From positions 158,498-222,497 of the forward strand of contig JANQMJ010000026.1 of assembly GCA_028280115.1 (NCBI GenBank): DNA of 64,000 bases. The letters run 5' to 3'. Each line of letters opens with the position of its first letter. Position 1 is the first letter of the stretch. Origin of the DNA: Parvularculaceae bacterium (GTDB lineage Bacteria; Pseudomonadota; Alphaproteobacteria; Caulobacterales; Parvularculaceae). This document shows positions 36,140 through 45,562 of the stretch, piece by piece. Under the pieces are notes generated by a model, which had not been told where the DNA came from, made no database searches, and was given only the letters and a program-made list of their open reading frames with translations. Position numbers and translations under genes: made by a program.

Positions 36140-36547
36140 TCAAATCCTCAGCCACGCTTTGACCGCGTCCGCCCGGGAGCGGCCGACGGGGAGTTCTGCG
36201 CCGATGGTGAGCGAAAGCCGGTAGCGGCTGCCTTTGCTGGCCTTGAAGCCGGTGACATAGGCGCGGTTGACGATGTGGGAACGGTGTATACGGAAGAAAT
36301 CAGCGCCAAGCATGATCTCAAGATCCCGCATGGATTTTCGGGTAAGAAGCCTGCGCCCGTCGGCTAGCTCGATCTACACATAATCGTCTGCGCCGTGAAG
36401 CGCGACAATGTCGGCAAGCGGCGCGAAGGCGACGCTCGGTCCCGCACCCGCCGGCTCGGCGAGGGGATTGCGTCCTTTAAGCGCGCGGCCAATCGCCTGG
36501 GCGACGTGCTTGCCTTCCGCGCCGTTCCGCTCCAAAAGACCGCCCAT
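36140..36547 (-). pseudogene. LytTR-type regulator remnant with in-frame stop
   Basis: The last 63 codons (36331 to 36140) give the C-terminal half of a LytTR DNA-binding domain: FFRIHRSHIVNRAYVTGF is its core. Reading upstream in the same frame gives ADIVALHGADDYV, then TAG at 36376-36374, then IELADGRRLLTRKSMRDLE, which together restore the missing first half. The upstream side continues to about 36547, where it runs into the oppositely oriented xseB start. A single nonsense change would explain the break, though the short 5' end also suggests truncation. Regulatory target unknown. Confidence 0.8.
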
Positions 36548-36791
36548 GGCCAAGAAACCCGACGATATAAAGTCGCTGTCCTTCGAAAAGGCGCTCGCCG
36601 AGCTCGAGGAGATCGTGCGCAAGCTCGAAAGCGGCGAAGCGGAGCTGGAAGCGTCCATCGCTCTTTACGAGCGCGGCGCGGCGCTGAAAGCCCATTGCGA
36701 GGCCAAGCTCAAATCGGCCCAGGAAAAGATCGAAAAAATTGTCGTCGGTGAAAACGGCAAACCCAGGACCGAACCGGCGAAGTTTGAATAA
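36546..36791 (+). CDS. xseB: Exodeoxyribonuclease VII small subunit
   Basis: An 81-residue helical protein that binds the large subunit XseA to form the single-strand exonuclease VII. It has the typical SFEKALAELEEIVRKLESGE and LEASIALYERGAALKAHCE helices. ATG 36546 is used; a longer reading from 36408 overlaps the LytTR remnant and is not supported. The large subunit is not in this window. Confidence 0.95.
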   Translation: MAKKPDDIKSLSFEKALAELEEIVRKLESGEAELEASIALYERGAALKAHCEAKLKSAQEKIEKIVVGENGKPRTEPAKFE

Positions 36792-36804
36792 GCTGAACTA
36801 TCGT

Positions 36805-38010
36805 TCATTCGCTCTTGAACTCAAAAGTAAACTGCGTAATGCGATTTTCGCGGCACGCCGGATCATCAGGGGGCGGCGCTTTCAATCGCCAGTTTTCCAT
36901 AGATTTAAGAGCCGTTTTACCAAAAGGATCAGACGACGTTTCTGCAAGAATACGCGCATCGTGTACGAATATGTCATCGCCCAGGCGATAGCCGATTAAA
37001 ACGGCGCCGATATGTCCCTGCAACTCCGCTCGAAAGGGAAATCGTGGGGGGACCCTCTTGTCCCATTCATAGCCGCATTCGTACTGGGTTTTTGCTTCTT
37101 CAAAGTAAAATGCAAAGGGAAGCGAGGCCGCTGGGAGGCTTTCCTCGCCTTCGGGAAACGCCGTCTCACCTTCTGAATGCAGGGCGGCGCGAGCCGCAGC
37201 ATGCCAGACCAGAACCTTAGCGAGTACTTTGTCAAAGGTTTCTAAGTTCTTTTGCAGCGGGAAAAGTTGCTCCGCACGCGTGAAATCTTCATGTGCTGCT
37301 CGCACATCGCTGATTTCGCGCGGAAAGGGGACTAGCCTTGCAATGCCGCTAAGCAAGATGGCCTGCGCTAATAGACGGCTTTCATTTGGTCGGGAAACAG
37401 ATATTGCCGCCTCTGCAAATTTTGCGCTTTCTTTTGCGCGATCATATTGTTTGTCATTGACATCATTTGTCGCCACATGCAGCCACATGGAAGCGACGTT
37501 GGGATCAGCATAACCGGCTTCGCCGAAATCCATGAGCGCCTGGCGCAACCTGTTTTTACGCCGCTTCCCATCGCCGCTGACAACGAACTGGGCATAAGCA
37601 AAATAAACGTCCAGTTCAACGGCCGGCAGTTCCGCAACGCCTGCGTCGAGCAGTTCCTTTGCGCGCTCCAGGGCCGGCAGCGCGGCGTTCGCGTCGCTAA
37701 ATAAGACGAGCTTCCCGTAATTGTAGGCGAGGATTGCAGTCAGCCGGTGATCGCCAAGGCTGGTTTCGGCGGCCTGCCAGGCGGCGCGGCCGTGACGGGC
37801 GGCGGCTTCGGCGTCGCCGTCGTCAAGCGCTTGGTTGTAGAGCTTATATTCGGCGAGATATTCCGGATCGTCCGCCGCCGGCGCGAGGCCCGGCGCGAGA
37901 ACCAAAGCGCATGCCGTGAAAGCGCAAATCAGGCGAAGTCGAAATGCTTGCAATGCCGTATGAATATTAATGCCGCCCTCCCTTCGACAAAGCCCAAGCG
38001 TCTGTTTCAT
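36805..38010 (-). CDS. Secreted TPR-like protein with TonB C-terminal-type domain
   Basis: A 401-residue protein. After a signal (ICAFTACALVLAPGLAPA) the first 250 residues are helical repeats of TPR character (YNQALDDGDAEAAARHGRAA and similar). The last 85 residues follow the TonB C-terminal pattern: PPRFPFRAELQGHIGAVLIG, then VHDARILAETSSDPFGKTAL, then SMENWRL and a CRENRITQFTFEF strand. Such proteins are usually annotated as energy transducer TonB-like but lack the proline-rich linker and membrane anchor, so energy transfer is doubtful. It is convergent with xseB. Confidence 0.75.
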   Translation of the reverse strand: MKQTLGLCRREGGINIHTALQAFRLRLICAFTACALVLAPGLAPAADDPEYLAEYKLYNQALDDGDAEAAARHGRAAWQAAETSLGDHRLTAILAYNYGKLVLFSDANAALPALERAKELLDAGVAELPAVELDVYFAYAQFVVSGDGKRRKNRLRQALMDFGEAGYADPNVASMWLHVATNDVNDKQYDRAKESAKFAEAAISVSRPNESRLLAQAILLSGIARLVPFPREISDVRAAHEDFTRAEQLFPLQKNLETFDKVLAKVLVWHAAARAALHSEGETAFPEGEESLPAASLPFAFYFEEAKTQYECGYEWDKRVPPRFPFRAELQGHIGAVLIGYRLGDDIFVHDARILAETSSDPFGKTALKSMENWRLKAPPPDDPACRENRITQFTFEFKSE

Positions 38011-38351
38011 GGGTCATTCGGCGATATTTTTTCGGCAGGGTCAAGATTTGCGTCGGTGACGCCGTTTCCTGGCGAGGGGGCTGCGCCTTATGACCGGTCC
38101 GTGAAGACGCTGTTCATCGCCGAAGGGGTCACGCCCTATGTTAGCGTCGCCGCCCATGGGGCGCTGATCCCGCGTTATCGCCCGGCGCGCTTTCAATGCA
38201 ACATTCGGCCTGAAAACGCCGACGCCTCGCCCCGAATTCGCCAGAAAATGGGTGGTAAATCCAATCAAAGCGACTAGAAGGGGCGGCTCCCGCATTGCAG
38301 CGAAGATAAGGATATGCTGCATTTGCGGGCTAAGAACGAAGAGGATGTCCC
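38011..38351. other. Intergenic region upstream of dxs
   Basis: A 341-base gap. A GTG-started frame at 38101-38277 gives a 58-residue peptide with codon use like the neighbours but no ribosome site, so it is not called. GAGGA lies shortly before the dxs ATG. No riboswitch or RNA gene was recognised. Confidence 0.4.
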
Positions 38352-40265
38352 ATGACCGTCGAAACGCCGCTGCTCGACACTGTCCAATACCCGGCCGACT
38401 TGAGAAAGCTCAACAAGCGCCAGCTGCGCCAGTTCGCCGACGAATTGCGCGCGGAAATGATCGACGCGGTCTCGGTAACCGGCGGCCATCTCGGCTCCGG
38501 TCTTGGCGTGGTCGAGCTTACGACGGCGATTCACTATGTCTTCAACACGCCGGACGACCGCCTGGTCTGGGACGTGGGCCATCAGTGCTACCCCCACAAG
38601 ATCATCACCGGCCGGCGCGAGCGCATCCGCACCCTGCGCCAGGGCGGCGGTCTTTCCGGTTTCACCAAGCGGTCCGAAAGCGAATATGATCCCTTCGGCG
38701 CGGCCCATGCGGCGACGTCGATCTCCGCGGCGCTGGGCTTCGCCCGGGCGCGCGATCATCTCGGCAAGGACAATCACTCCATCGCCGTCATCGGCGACGG
38801 CTCCATGTCCGCGGGCATGGCTTATGAGGGGATGAACAACGCCGGCCATTTAAAATCGAAACTCGTCGTCATCCTCAACGACAACGACATGTCCATCGCT
38901 CCGCCGGTCGGCGCCATGAGCGCCTATCTCGCCCGGGCGTCGTCGTCCGGCGTCTATCAGGGCTTTCGCAAGATTTCAAAACAGCTTTCCAAGCGCCTGC
39001 CGCGCGCGATCTATGAAAAGATCGCCAAGGCGGAGGAATACGGCCGCGGCATGGTCACCGGCGGCACGCTGTTCGAAGAACTCGGCTTTTACTATGTGGG
39101 CCCGATCGACGGCCACAATCTCGACCATCTGATCCCGGTTCTGGAAAATGTCCGCGACATGGAAGAGGGCCCGGTGCTGGTCCATGTCGTCACCCGCAAG
39201 GGCGCAGGTTATGGGCCGGCCGAAGAGGCCTATGACAAATATCACGGCGTGGCGAAATTCGACGTCGTTTCCGGCAAGCAGAAAAAGGGAACGCCCAACG
39301 CGCCGGCCTATCAAAAGGTTTTCGCCAAGGCGCTGATCAAGGAAGCCGAGACCGACGAGCGCATTGTCGGCGTCACCGCCGCGATGCCGTCGGGCACCAG
39401 CCTTGACATGTTCGCCGAGGCCTATCCGGACCGCTGCTATGACGTCGGCATCGCCGAGCAGCATGCGGTGACCTTCGCCGCGGGCCTTGCCGCCGACGGC
39501 ATGCGGCCGTTCGCGGCGATCTATTCGACCTTCCTGCAGCGCGCCTATGATTCCGTCGTCCATGATGTGGCGATCCAGAACCTGCCCGTGCGCTTTCCCA
39601 TGGATCGCGCCGGCCTGGTCGGCGCCGACGGCCAGACCCATGCGGGCGCGTTCGACATTGCCTATCTCGGCTGCCTGCCGAACTTCGTCCTGATGGCCGC
39701 CGGCGACGAAGCCGAACTGGTGCACATGACGGCGACCGCGGTCGCCTATGACGAACATCCGATCGCTTTCCGGTATCCGCGCGGCGAGGGCGTCGGCGTC
39801 GACCTGCCGGAAAAAGGCAAGATTCTCGAAATCGGCAAGGGCCGGATCGTCCGTGAAGGAACGAAAGTCGCGCTCCTCGCCTATGGCGGGCGCCTCGCTG
39901 AAGCGCTGAAAGCCGCCGATACGCTGGAGACGCAAGGGCTTTCAACGACGGTTGCCGATGCGCGTTTCGCCAAGCCCCTCGATCATGATCTCGTTATGCA
40001 GCTTGTCAAAAACCACGAAGTCGTGGTGACGGTGGAGGAAGGCTCGCGCGGCGGCTTCGGCGCGTTTGTGTTGCATTTTCTGTCCGATCAGGGCGTTCTC
40101 GACAGCGGTCTTAAAATCCGCACCATGATCCTGCCGGATGTCTTCCAGGATCAGGACAGCCCCTACAACATGTACGAAACGGCGCGCCTTAACGCCGCCC
40201 ATATCGTCGAGCGCGTGCGCGAGGCCCTCGGCATGAGCGCTGAAGTGGTGAATTTAAGGGGGTAA
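38352..40265 (+). CDS. dxs: 1-deoxy-D-xylulose-5-phosphate synthase
   Basis: First enzyme of the MEP isoprenoid pathway, thiamine diphosphate dependent, 637 residues. [14 protein letters not shown] and [12 protein letters not shown] lie in the substrate site; [18 protein letters not shown] is the metal and ThDP-binding motif. [16 protein letters not shown] holds the catalytic Glu and His, followed by [15 protein letters not shown]. Length is normal. A short gap separates it from a small methyltransferase, then tlyA, a gene set common in alphaproteobacteria. Confidence 0.97.
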   Translation: MTVETPLLDTVQYPADLRKLNKRQLRQFADELRAEMIDAVSVTGGHLGSGLGVVELTTAIHYVFNTPDDRLVWDVGHQCYPHKIITGRRERIRTLRQGGGLSGFTKRSESEYDPFGAAHAATSISAALGFARARDHLGKDNHSIAVIGDGSMSAGMAYEGMNNAGHLKSKLVVILNDNDMSIAPPVGAMSAYLARASSSGVYQGFRKISKQLSKRLPRAIYEKIAKAEEYGRGMVTGGTLFEELGFYYVGPIDGHNLDHLIPVLENVRDMEEGPVLVHVVTRKGAGYGPAEEAYDKYHGVAKFDVVSGKQKKGTPNAPAYQKVFAKALIKEAETDERIVGVTAAMPSGTSLDMFAEAYPDRCYDVGIAEQHAVTFAAGLAADGMRPFAAIYSTFLQRAYDSVVHDVAIQNLPVRFPMDRAGLVGADGQTHAGAFDIAYLGCLPNFVLMAAGDEAELVHMTATAVAYDEHPIAFRYPRGEGVGVDLPEKGKILEIGKGRIVREGTKVALLAYGGRLAEALKAADTLETQGLSTTVADARFAKPLDHDLVMQLVKNHEVVVTVEEGSRGGFGAFVLHFLSDQGVLDSGLKIRTMILPDVFQDQDSPYNMYETARLNAAHIVERVREALGMSAEVVNLRG

Positions 40266-40289
40266 GCGGCGCGATGACAGAACCATCCG

Positions 40290-40760
40290 ATGGCTGAAAA
40301 GATACAACGGCCGTCGATCCTTGTGATTATCCCGCCGCCGATTTGGGCCCTCATGTTTGTGCTGATCGCCTGGCAGGGCGGAAAGGCGATGGGGCTTGAA
40401 CCGATATTTCGCACCAGCCTCGCCGGCTGGTCGGTCGCTGCGCTGGGTCTGGTCATCGCCGGGGCCGGGCGGTTGAAATTCGCCCAGGAAAAAACCGAAA
40501 TTCTGCCCGCGTCGGCGAAGAATTCCGCGCTGGTTACGACTGGTCTTTTCAGTTTCACGCGAAATCCCATGTATCTAGGCTGGCTTATCGTCATGATCGG
40601 ATTGGCGCTGGTCATCGGCGCGGCGCCGGCCTATGCGGCGGCGCTCGTTTTTTTCCTGTTCGTCAATTTCATCTCCATCCCTTATGAAGAAGAAAAGATG
40701 GAACGCCAGTTCGGCGACGACTATCACGCCTATAAAAAGCGCGTGCGGCGATGGATTTGA
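40290..40760 (+). CDS. Isoprenylcysteine/phospholipid methyltransferase-like membrane protein
   Basis: A 156-residue integral membrane protein of the ICMT/PEMT superfamily with about four helices. The family core TRNPMYLGWLIVMIG and the PYEEEKMERQFGDDYHAYK tail form the SAM and lipophilic-substrate pocket. It lies between dxs and tlyA, and a substrate such as a small isoprenoid or lipid would fit, but this is a guess. Confidence 0.9.
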   Translation: MAEKIQRPSILVIIPPPIWALMFVLIAWQGGKAMGLEPIFRTSLAGWSVAALGLVIAGAGRLKFAQEKTEILPASAKNSALVTTGLFSFTRNPMYLGWLIVMIGLALVIGAAPAYAAALVFFLFVNFISIPYEEEKMERQFGDDYHAYKKRVRRWI

Positions 40761-40824
40761 CGGCGCGCCGTCAGGCGGCGCCGATCGCCGTATATGAAAA
40801 TCTTATCGCAAGCGCTTAAGGATC

Positions 40825-41562
40825 ATGCGGCTCGATCACTATCTCGTGGAGCAAGGGCTTTATGAAAGTCGCGCCCGGGCGCAGGCGGCGGTCCGGGCCG
40901 GGCTTGTGCGCGTCAACGGGGCCGTTGCGGCCAAACCCGCACAGGCCGTCGCCGCCGACAGTGTGGTTGAGGTCGAAGGCGACGCCCATGCCTTCGTTTC
41001 GCGCGGCGGAACGAAACTCGATGCGGCGCTGCGTTCGTTTGAAATCGATCCGGCGGGAAAAACCTGTCTTGATCTCGGCGCCTCGACCGGCGGTTTTACA
41101 GACGCGCTTTTGCGGCGCGGCGCGGCGAAGGTCTACGCCGTCGATGTCGGGACCGGCCAACTCCACGCAAAGCTGCGCGCCGATTCGCGCGTCATCTGCC
41201 TTGAACAAACCCATGCAAAGGATCTGTCCCGCGCGCTGATCCCCGATCCGGTCGACGTCATCGTTTGCGACGTCAGTTTCATTTCGCTCAAAAAGGCCCT
41301 GCCGCCGGCCCTGGCGCTGGCGTCGCCGGGCGCGCGCCTGATCGCGCTCGTCAAACCGCAATTTGAGGTTGGCCGTTCGCGAATCGGCAAAGGCGGGATC
41401 GTCAAACCGGGTTACGCCAACACATATGGCGTGGCCATGGACGTCGATGAATGGCTGGCAAGTCAGCCCGGCTGGAAAACAACGGGCTGGACAGAAAGTC
41501 CGATCCGCGGCGGCGACGGCAATCGCGAATTTCTGCTCGGCGCGGTGCGCTCGTCCAGCTGA
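40825..41562 (+). CDS. tlyA: TlyA family rRNA 2'-O-methyltransferase
   Basis: A 245-residue RNA methyltransferase. The N-terminal S4 domain (RLDHYLVEQGLYESRARAQA) binds RNA. The FtsJ-like domain has DLGASTGGFTDALL (SAM motif I), DVGTGQLHAKL and VCDVSFISLKKALP. TlyA methylates 16S and 23S rRNA cytidines and affects capreomycin sensitivity in other bacteria; the haemolysin name is historical. AAGGA precedes ATG 40825. Confidence 0.95.
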   Translation: MRLDHYLVEQGLYESRARAQAAVRAGLVRVNGAVAAKPAQAVAADSVVEVEGDAHAFVSRGGTKLDAALRSFEIDPAGKTCLDLGASTGGFTDALLRRGAAKVYAVDVGTGQLHAKLRADSRVICLEQTHAKDLSRALIPDPVDVIVCDVSFISLKKALPPALALASPGARLIALVKPQFEVGRSRIGKGGIVKPGYANTYGVAMDVDEWLASQPGWKTTGWTESPIRGGDGNREFLLGAVRSSS

Positions 41563-41802
41563 CGCCGCTGCCGCCGCGCTGTCAGCGGCTTCATCTGCAG
41601 GCCGGCGCACAAAGCCGACTCAAGCATCCTGTCGGCGGCGAGTCTAACCGAAAAAAATGCAAAGAATTTCAGCGCCATAGACCGCGGCTGGGTGCGCCAA
41701 ACAGCGCCGGCTGCGACCCAACGCCGTCGCCGCGGCGCTTTACCTTGATCGTTGCCCAGAGCGGCCCCATTCTTAATACGATCGCAGCGAAGGATATCGG
41801 CG

Positions 41803-42876
41803 ATGGCCGCGCTTAACACCATGTTCGCAAATGGCGCCAGGCGCGCCGCCTATGGCGCGGCGCAGGCGGCGCGGGTGCTCTGGTATACAGGCCATTATGC
41901 GGCCGGCCGGCGGCTGATGGGTCCGCTCACCGCGCCGGGCGATGCGCCCTATGCGGAGGAGTTCGGTCCGCTTGATCGCGACCGGCTGAAAGAATCGTTC
42001 CGCGCGCTGTTTCGCAACGACTGGAAGAATATCGAATCCGGCCGTTACCGACTGCCGCCGGAAATGCGCGCGCTTCCGTCGCCGGGCAAACTGCTCAAAC
42101 AAAGCCGCGACTATCTGCGCGATGCGGAAAAGGTCGCAAGGCGCAAGGCCGCCCGCGGCCATTCCGAAGTGCTGACCGACGCCGCGCGGGAAAAATATCC
42201 GCGCTATTACCTGCAGAACTTTCATTACCAGACCGACGGCTGGCTGACCGCGGCCTCGGCGGAGCGTTACGACATGCAGGTCGAAACGCTGTTTACCGGC
42301 GCCGCCTCGGCGATGCGCCGCGCGGCCCTGCCTTATATCGGCGATGTGCTGGCCGGGCGCGACGCGGCGGCGACAAGGCTGCTTGATCTGGGCAGCGGCG
42401 CGGGCGGATTTTTGCGCGAGGTCAAGCACAACTGGCCGGCGCTTCAGGTCACGGCGCTCGATCTTTCGCCGGCCTATCTCGGCAAGGCGCGCGCGCGGCT
42501 GGGACGGTGGAAAGATATCGCCTATGCGCAGGCAAACGCCGAAGACACCGGTTTTGCCGACGCCTCGTTCGACATTGTCACCGCGACCTATCTCTTCCAC
42601 GAACTGCCGTCGGCGGCGCGCAAGACCGTCGCGGCGGAAGGCGCGCGGCTGTTAAAGCCGGGCGGCGTCTTCATCCTGGTCGATACGATCCAGTATGGCG
42701 ACGAGCCGGGGTTCGATATTCTTCTGGAAAATTTCCCGCGCGGCTTTCACGAGCCTTATTACGACAGCTATTGCCGCACGGATCTTGCCGACCTGTTCGG
42801 CCAGGCGGGCTTTGAAAAGCGCGACGAAACAATCGCCTTCCTAAGCAAGGCGAGCGTGTTTGAACGCGTCGCATAA
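41803..42876 (+). CDS. Class I SAM-dependent methyltransferase
   Basis: A 357-residue cytoplasmic enzyme. ATG 41803 (MAALNTMF) follows AAGGA; an earlier in-frame start at 41752 has less support. The N-terminal 190 residues are a helical extension (LLKQSRDYLRDAEKVARRK and similar); the SAM domain begins at RLLDLGSGAGGFLREV (motif I). ALDLSPAYLGKAR, FDIVTATYLFHELP and LLKPGGVFILVDTI follow. Its substrate is unknown. The stop is followed by a hairpin shared with the gst gene. Confidence 0.9.
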   Translation: MAALNTMFANGARRAAYGAAQAARVLWYTGHYAAGRRLMGPLTAPGDAPYAEEFGPLDRDRLKESFRALFRNDWKNIESGRYRLPPEMRALPSPGKLLKQSRDYLRDAEKVARRKAARGHSEVLTDAAREKYPRYYLQNFHYQTDGWLTAASAERYDMQVETLFTGAASAMRRAALPYIGDVLAGRDAAATRLLDLGSGAGGFLREVKHNWPALQVTALDLSPAYLGKARARLGRWKDIAYAQANAEDTGFADASFDIVTATYLFHELPSAARKTVAAEGARLLKPGGVFILVDTIQYGDEPGFDILLENFPRGFHEPYYDSYCRTDLADLFGQAGFEKRDETIAFLSKASVFERVA

Positions 42877-42901
42877 CAAAACGCCGGCCAGAAGGCCGGC
42901 G
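42875..42901 (-). terminator. Rho-independent terminator of the gst gene
   Basis: Perfect stem CGCCGGCC-AGAA-GGCCGGCG (42882-42901). Read on the minus strand, it is followed by TTTTGTT (42881-42875), and it begins five bases after the gst stop at 42906. On the plus strand it lacks a T-run, so it best serves gst. Confidence 0.85.
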
Positions 42902-42905
42902 CGCC

Positions 42906-43505
42906 TTATGCGCCTTTTTCATCGATTTCCTGGGAGCGGCGATAGGCCGGCCGGGCCATGCAGCGCTCCGCATAGGCTTCGAGAATTTTCGACGGGGGCA
43001 GCATGCCGAACTGCTTCATGAACGCCGCTGATGAACCGCACATGACATCGGCGGCGGTGAATCTATCGCCGAGGATCCAGTCCCGGCCGCCAAGGCCGTT
43101 TTCGAACGTTTCGATCATCAGTTCGAAATCGCCCCAGCCGCTGCGCTGGCGATTGGGTTCGGTGTTGGCGAATTTTTCCGACATCGCCGGTTCGACGACG
43201 CCGGGCGTGAATACCATCCACCACAGATAAAGACCGCGCTTAGGATCGTCGATCGCCGGCGCCAGTTCGGTCTGGGGGTATTTGTCGCCGATATAAAGAC
43301 AGATGGCGGCTGAATCGGCGAACTTGGCGTCGCCGTCCGCCAGCGCGGGCACCTTGCCCATGGGGCTCGCCAGGGCGAAGTCGGGATCGCGCGGCTTTTG
43401 CGGATCGCGGATGTCGATCAGCACCCGCTCATAGTCAAGGCCCGATTCCTCCATCAGCCACAACGCACGCTGGGCGCGGGTTTGCGGACACCAGAAGAGT
43501 TTCAT
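42906..43505 (-). CDS. Glutathione S-transferase family protein
   Basis: A 199-residue thioredoxin-fold transferase. The N-terminal domain has LFWCPQTRAQRALWLMEESG, with a CP motif near the start, and the cis-proline in MGKVPALADGDAKFADSAAI. The helical C-terminal domain begins near residue 90 (YLWWMVFTPGVVEPAM), and DRFTAADVMCG is its N-capping box. Whether it conjugates glutathione or acts as a reductase is not certain. A terminator follows its 3' end. Confidence 0.93.
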   Translation of the reverse strand: MKLFWCPQTRAQRALWLMEESGLDYERVLIDIRDPQKPRDPDFALASPMGKVPALADGDAKFADSAAICLYIGDKYPQTELAPAIDDPKRGLYLWWMVFTPGVVEPAMSEKFANTEPNRQRSGWGDFELMIETFENGLGGRDWILGDRFTAADVMCGSSAAFMKQFGMLPPSKILEAYAERCMARPAYRRSQEIDEKGA

Positions 43506-43590
43506 GGAGCAGTCTCCTCATTCGCGAAAACAGTTGGCGATCGCCCACCGATGTAGCGCTTCCGCCGGTTCGGCGCCACTTCCCTGTGCG

Positions 43591-44691
43591 CTAACTACAT
43601 TGCGCGCGGTGCAAGAGTGCGTGGTCGGCGAGGACAAGCGCCATCATCGCCGCGCCCACGGGCACGCCGCGAATCCCGACGCAGGGATCGTGACGGCCCT
43701 TGGTGACGATTTCGGTTTCCTCGCCGGTCCGCGTGATGGTCCTGCGTGGGGAAAGGATCGACGAGGTCGGCTTGACCGCGAAGCGCACGACAATGTCCTG
43801 GCCGCTGGAAATCCCGCCCAAAACCCCGCCTGCCTTGTTGGAAAGAAAATGCGGATGGTCGTTCTTCATGCGGATTTCATCGGCGTTTTCTTCGCCGGTC
43901 AGCGCGGCCGCTTCCATGCCGGCGCCGATCTCGACCGCTTTGACGGCGTTGATCGACATCATCGCGGAGGCAAGATCGGCGTCGAGCTTGGCGTAAACCG
44001 GCGCGCCGAGTCCCGCGGGAACGCCCGAGGCGACGACTTCGATCACCGCGCCCATGGACGAGCCTGCCTTGCGCGCGGCTTCGAGTTCATGTTCCCAGCG
44101 CTGGGCCGCCAGCGCGTCCGGACACCAGAACGGGTTTTTATTGACTTCGCTCCAGTCGAACCGCGCCCGGTCGATCTTGTGGGGGCCCATCTGCACCATA
44201 AAGGCGCGGATCGTCGGCGCGCCGTGCAGAACATGGGCCAGGGCTTTTTCCGCCACGACGCCGGCGGCGACGCGCAGCGCGGTCTCGCGCGCTGACGAAC
44301 GCCCGCCGCCGCGATAATCGCGAAACCCGTATTTGGCGTCATAGGTAATGTCTGCGTGGCCGGGCCGGTATTTATCGCGAATGGCGTCGTAGTCTTTCGA
44401 GCGCTGATCCACATTGTCGATCATGAGGCTGATCGGCGCGCCCGTCGTGCGCGGCCCGTCGGTACGGTCATCTTCGAAGACGCCGGAAAGAATCTTGACC
44501 GTATCGGGCTCCTTGCGCTGGGTGACGAATTTCGAGGTTCCCGGCTTGCGCTTATCGAGCGCGGTCTGAATCTCTTCGGCCCGCAACGAGATACCCGGCG
44601 GGCAGCCGTCGATCACGACCCCGATCCCGGGGCCATGCGATTCGCCCCAGGTCGTGATCCGGAAAACCCTGCCGAACGTGTTGAAAGACAT
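43591..44691 (-). CDS. aroC: Chorismate synthase
   Basis: Final enzyme of the shikimate pathway, 366 residues, FMN dependent, converting EPSP to chorismate. The signature [18 protein letters not shown] (N-terminus), [22 protein letters not shown] (in part) and [17 protein letters not shown] are all present. Length and order are normal. Confidence 0.97.
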   Translation of the reverse strand: MSFNTFGRVFRITTWGESHGPGIGVVIDGCPPGISLRAEEIQTALDKRKPGTSKFVTQRKEPDTVKILSGVFEDDRTDGPRTTGAPISLMIDNVDQRSKDYDAIRDKYRPGHADITYDAKYGFRDYRGGGRSSARETALRVAAGVVAEKALAHVLHGAPTIRAFMVQMGPHKIDRARFDWSEVNKNPFWCPDALAAQRWEHELEAARKAGSSMGAVIEVVASGVPAGLGAPVYAKLDADLASAMMSINAVKAVEIGAGMEAAALTGEENADEIRMKNDHPHFLSNKAGGVLGGISSGQDIVVRFAVKPTSSILSPRRTITRTGEETEIVTKGRHDPCVGIRGVPVGAAMMALVLADHALLHRAQCS

Positions 44692-44749
44692 CGTAATTTT
44701 TCGACCGCGCTAAAGAGGCGATAACTATTCGACCGCCGATCATACCTCC

Positions 44750-44893
44750 CCTTGAAAAGGGAAGGTGTCAAATGGCGTGAGCCATTTGACGGAGGGGATC
44801 AATCTATAACAGCCTTTGCGCTGGAATGGTTAATGATCCCCACCCGAAACGCTGGCGCGTTTCGGCCTCCGCTTTATAAGGGGGTGAAAGGAG
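44750..44893. repeat. Composite palindromic intergenic repeat
   Basis: The element begins at the ACCTCCCC-like end (about 44750) and contains two perfect hairpins. The first is GTCAAATGGC-GTGA-GCCATTTGAC (44767-44790), and the second CCGAAACGC-TGGC-GCGTTTCGG (44844-44865). A nested pair GGGGATCA / TGATCCCC (44794-44801 and 44834-44841) encloses the middle. Its right end (AAGGGGGTGAAAGGAG) supplies the ribosome site of pdxH. It resembles a small non-coding repeat of the CTCCCC-ATGGCNNNGCCAT type seen in related genomes. Confidence 0.75.
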
Positions 44894-44899
44894 CCGGCC

Positions 44900-45559
44900 T
44901 TGACCGACAAGCTGATCCCTGCGAGCCCGAGCGAAGAGGCCTATGCGGCCGAGGACGATCAGGGCGATGTTTTCACCATCGACGATCCGTTTGCGCTGTT
45001 CGCCGACTGGCTCGCCCTGGCGAGCAAGACCGAACCGAACGATCCCAACGCCATGGCGCTGGCGACCGCCGATAAAAACGGCATGCCCGACCTGCGCATG
45101 GTGCTGCTGAAAGACGTCAGCGCCTGCGGGCTGACCTTTTACACCAATCTGGAAAGCGCCAAGGGTCGCCAACTCACAAAAAACCCCAAGGCCGCCCTTT
45201 GTTTTCACTGGAAGACCATTCGCCGCCAGGCGCGCTTTCGCGGGGTCGTGACGCCGGTCAGCGCGGAAGAGGCCGACGCCTATTTCGCCAGCCGCGCGCG
45301 CGGCGCGCGCATCGGCGCCTGGGTCTCGGCGCAGTCGCGCCCGATGAAGGGCAAGCTGACGCTGGCCAAGGAAGTCGGGCTCAAGGCCGCCGAGTTCGGC
45401 CTTGGCGAAGTGCCGCGCCCGCCCCATTGGTCCGGCTACAGACTTGTCCCGTTGCAGATCGAATTCTGGGTCAATCGGCCGTTCCGCCTGCACGACCGGC
45501 TGCAGTTTACGCGCGAAAGCGAAACCGCGCCCTGGAAGACCGAACGGCTTTATCCCTGA
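44900..45559 (+). CDS. pdxH: Pyridoxamine 5'-phosphate oxidase
   Basis: FMN oxidase making pyridoxal 5'-phosphate from PNP or PMP, 219 residues. The FMN-binding region [17 protein letters not shown], the [19 protein letters not shown] core, the QSRPMKGKL region and the C-terminal [16 protein letters not shown] are all present. The start is TTG at 44900, preceded by AAAGGAG at the end of the repeat. It is four bases before the PhyH-family gene, so the two are cotranscribed. Confidence 0.94.
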   Translation: MTDKLIPASPSEEAYAAEDDQGDVFTIDDPFALFADWLALASKTEPNDPNAMALATADKNGMPDLRMVLLKDVSACGLTFYTNLESAKGRQLTKNPKAALCFHWKTIRRQARFRGVVTPVSAEEADAYFASRARGARIGAWVSAQSRPMKGKLTLAKEVGLKAAEFGLGEVPRPPHWSGYRLVPLQIEFWVNRPFRLHDRLQFTRESETAPWKTERLYP

Positions 45560-45562
45560 TCC

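Noticed and set aside
36408..36545. Longer xseB start with 46 extra residues
   Set aside because: The extra part is antisense to the LytTR remnant and lacks homology; the normal family length begins at 36546.
38101..38277. 58-codon GTG frame upstream of dxs
   Set aside because: Codon use is gene-like but there is no ribosome site, no family match, and it lies in a short gap.
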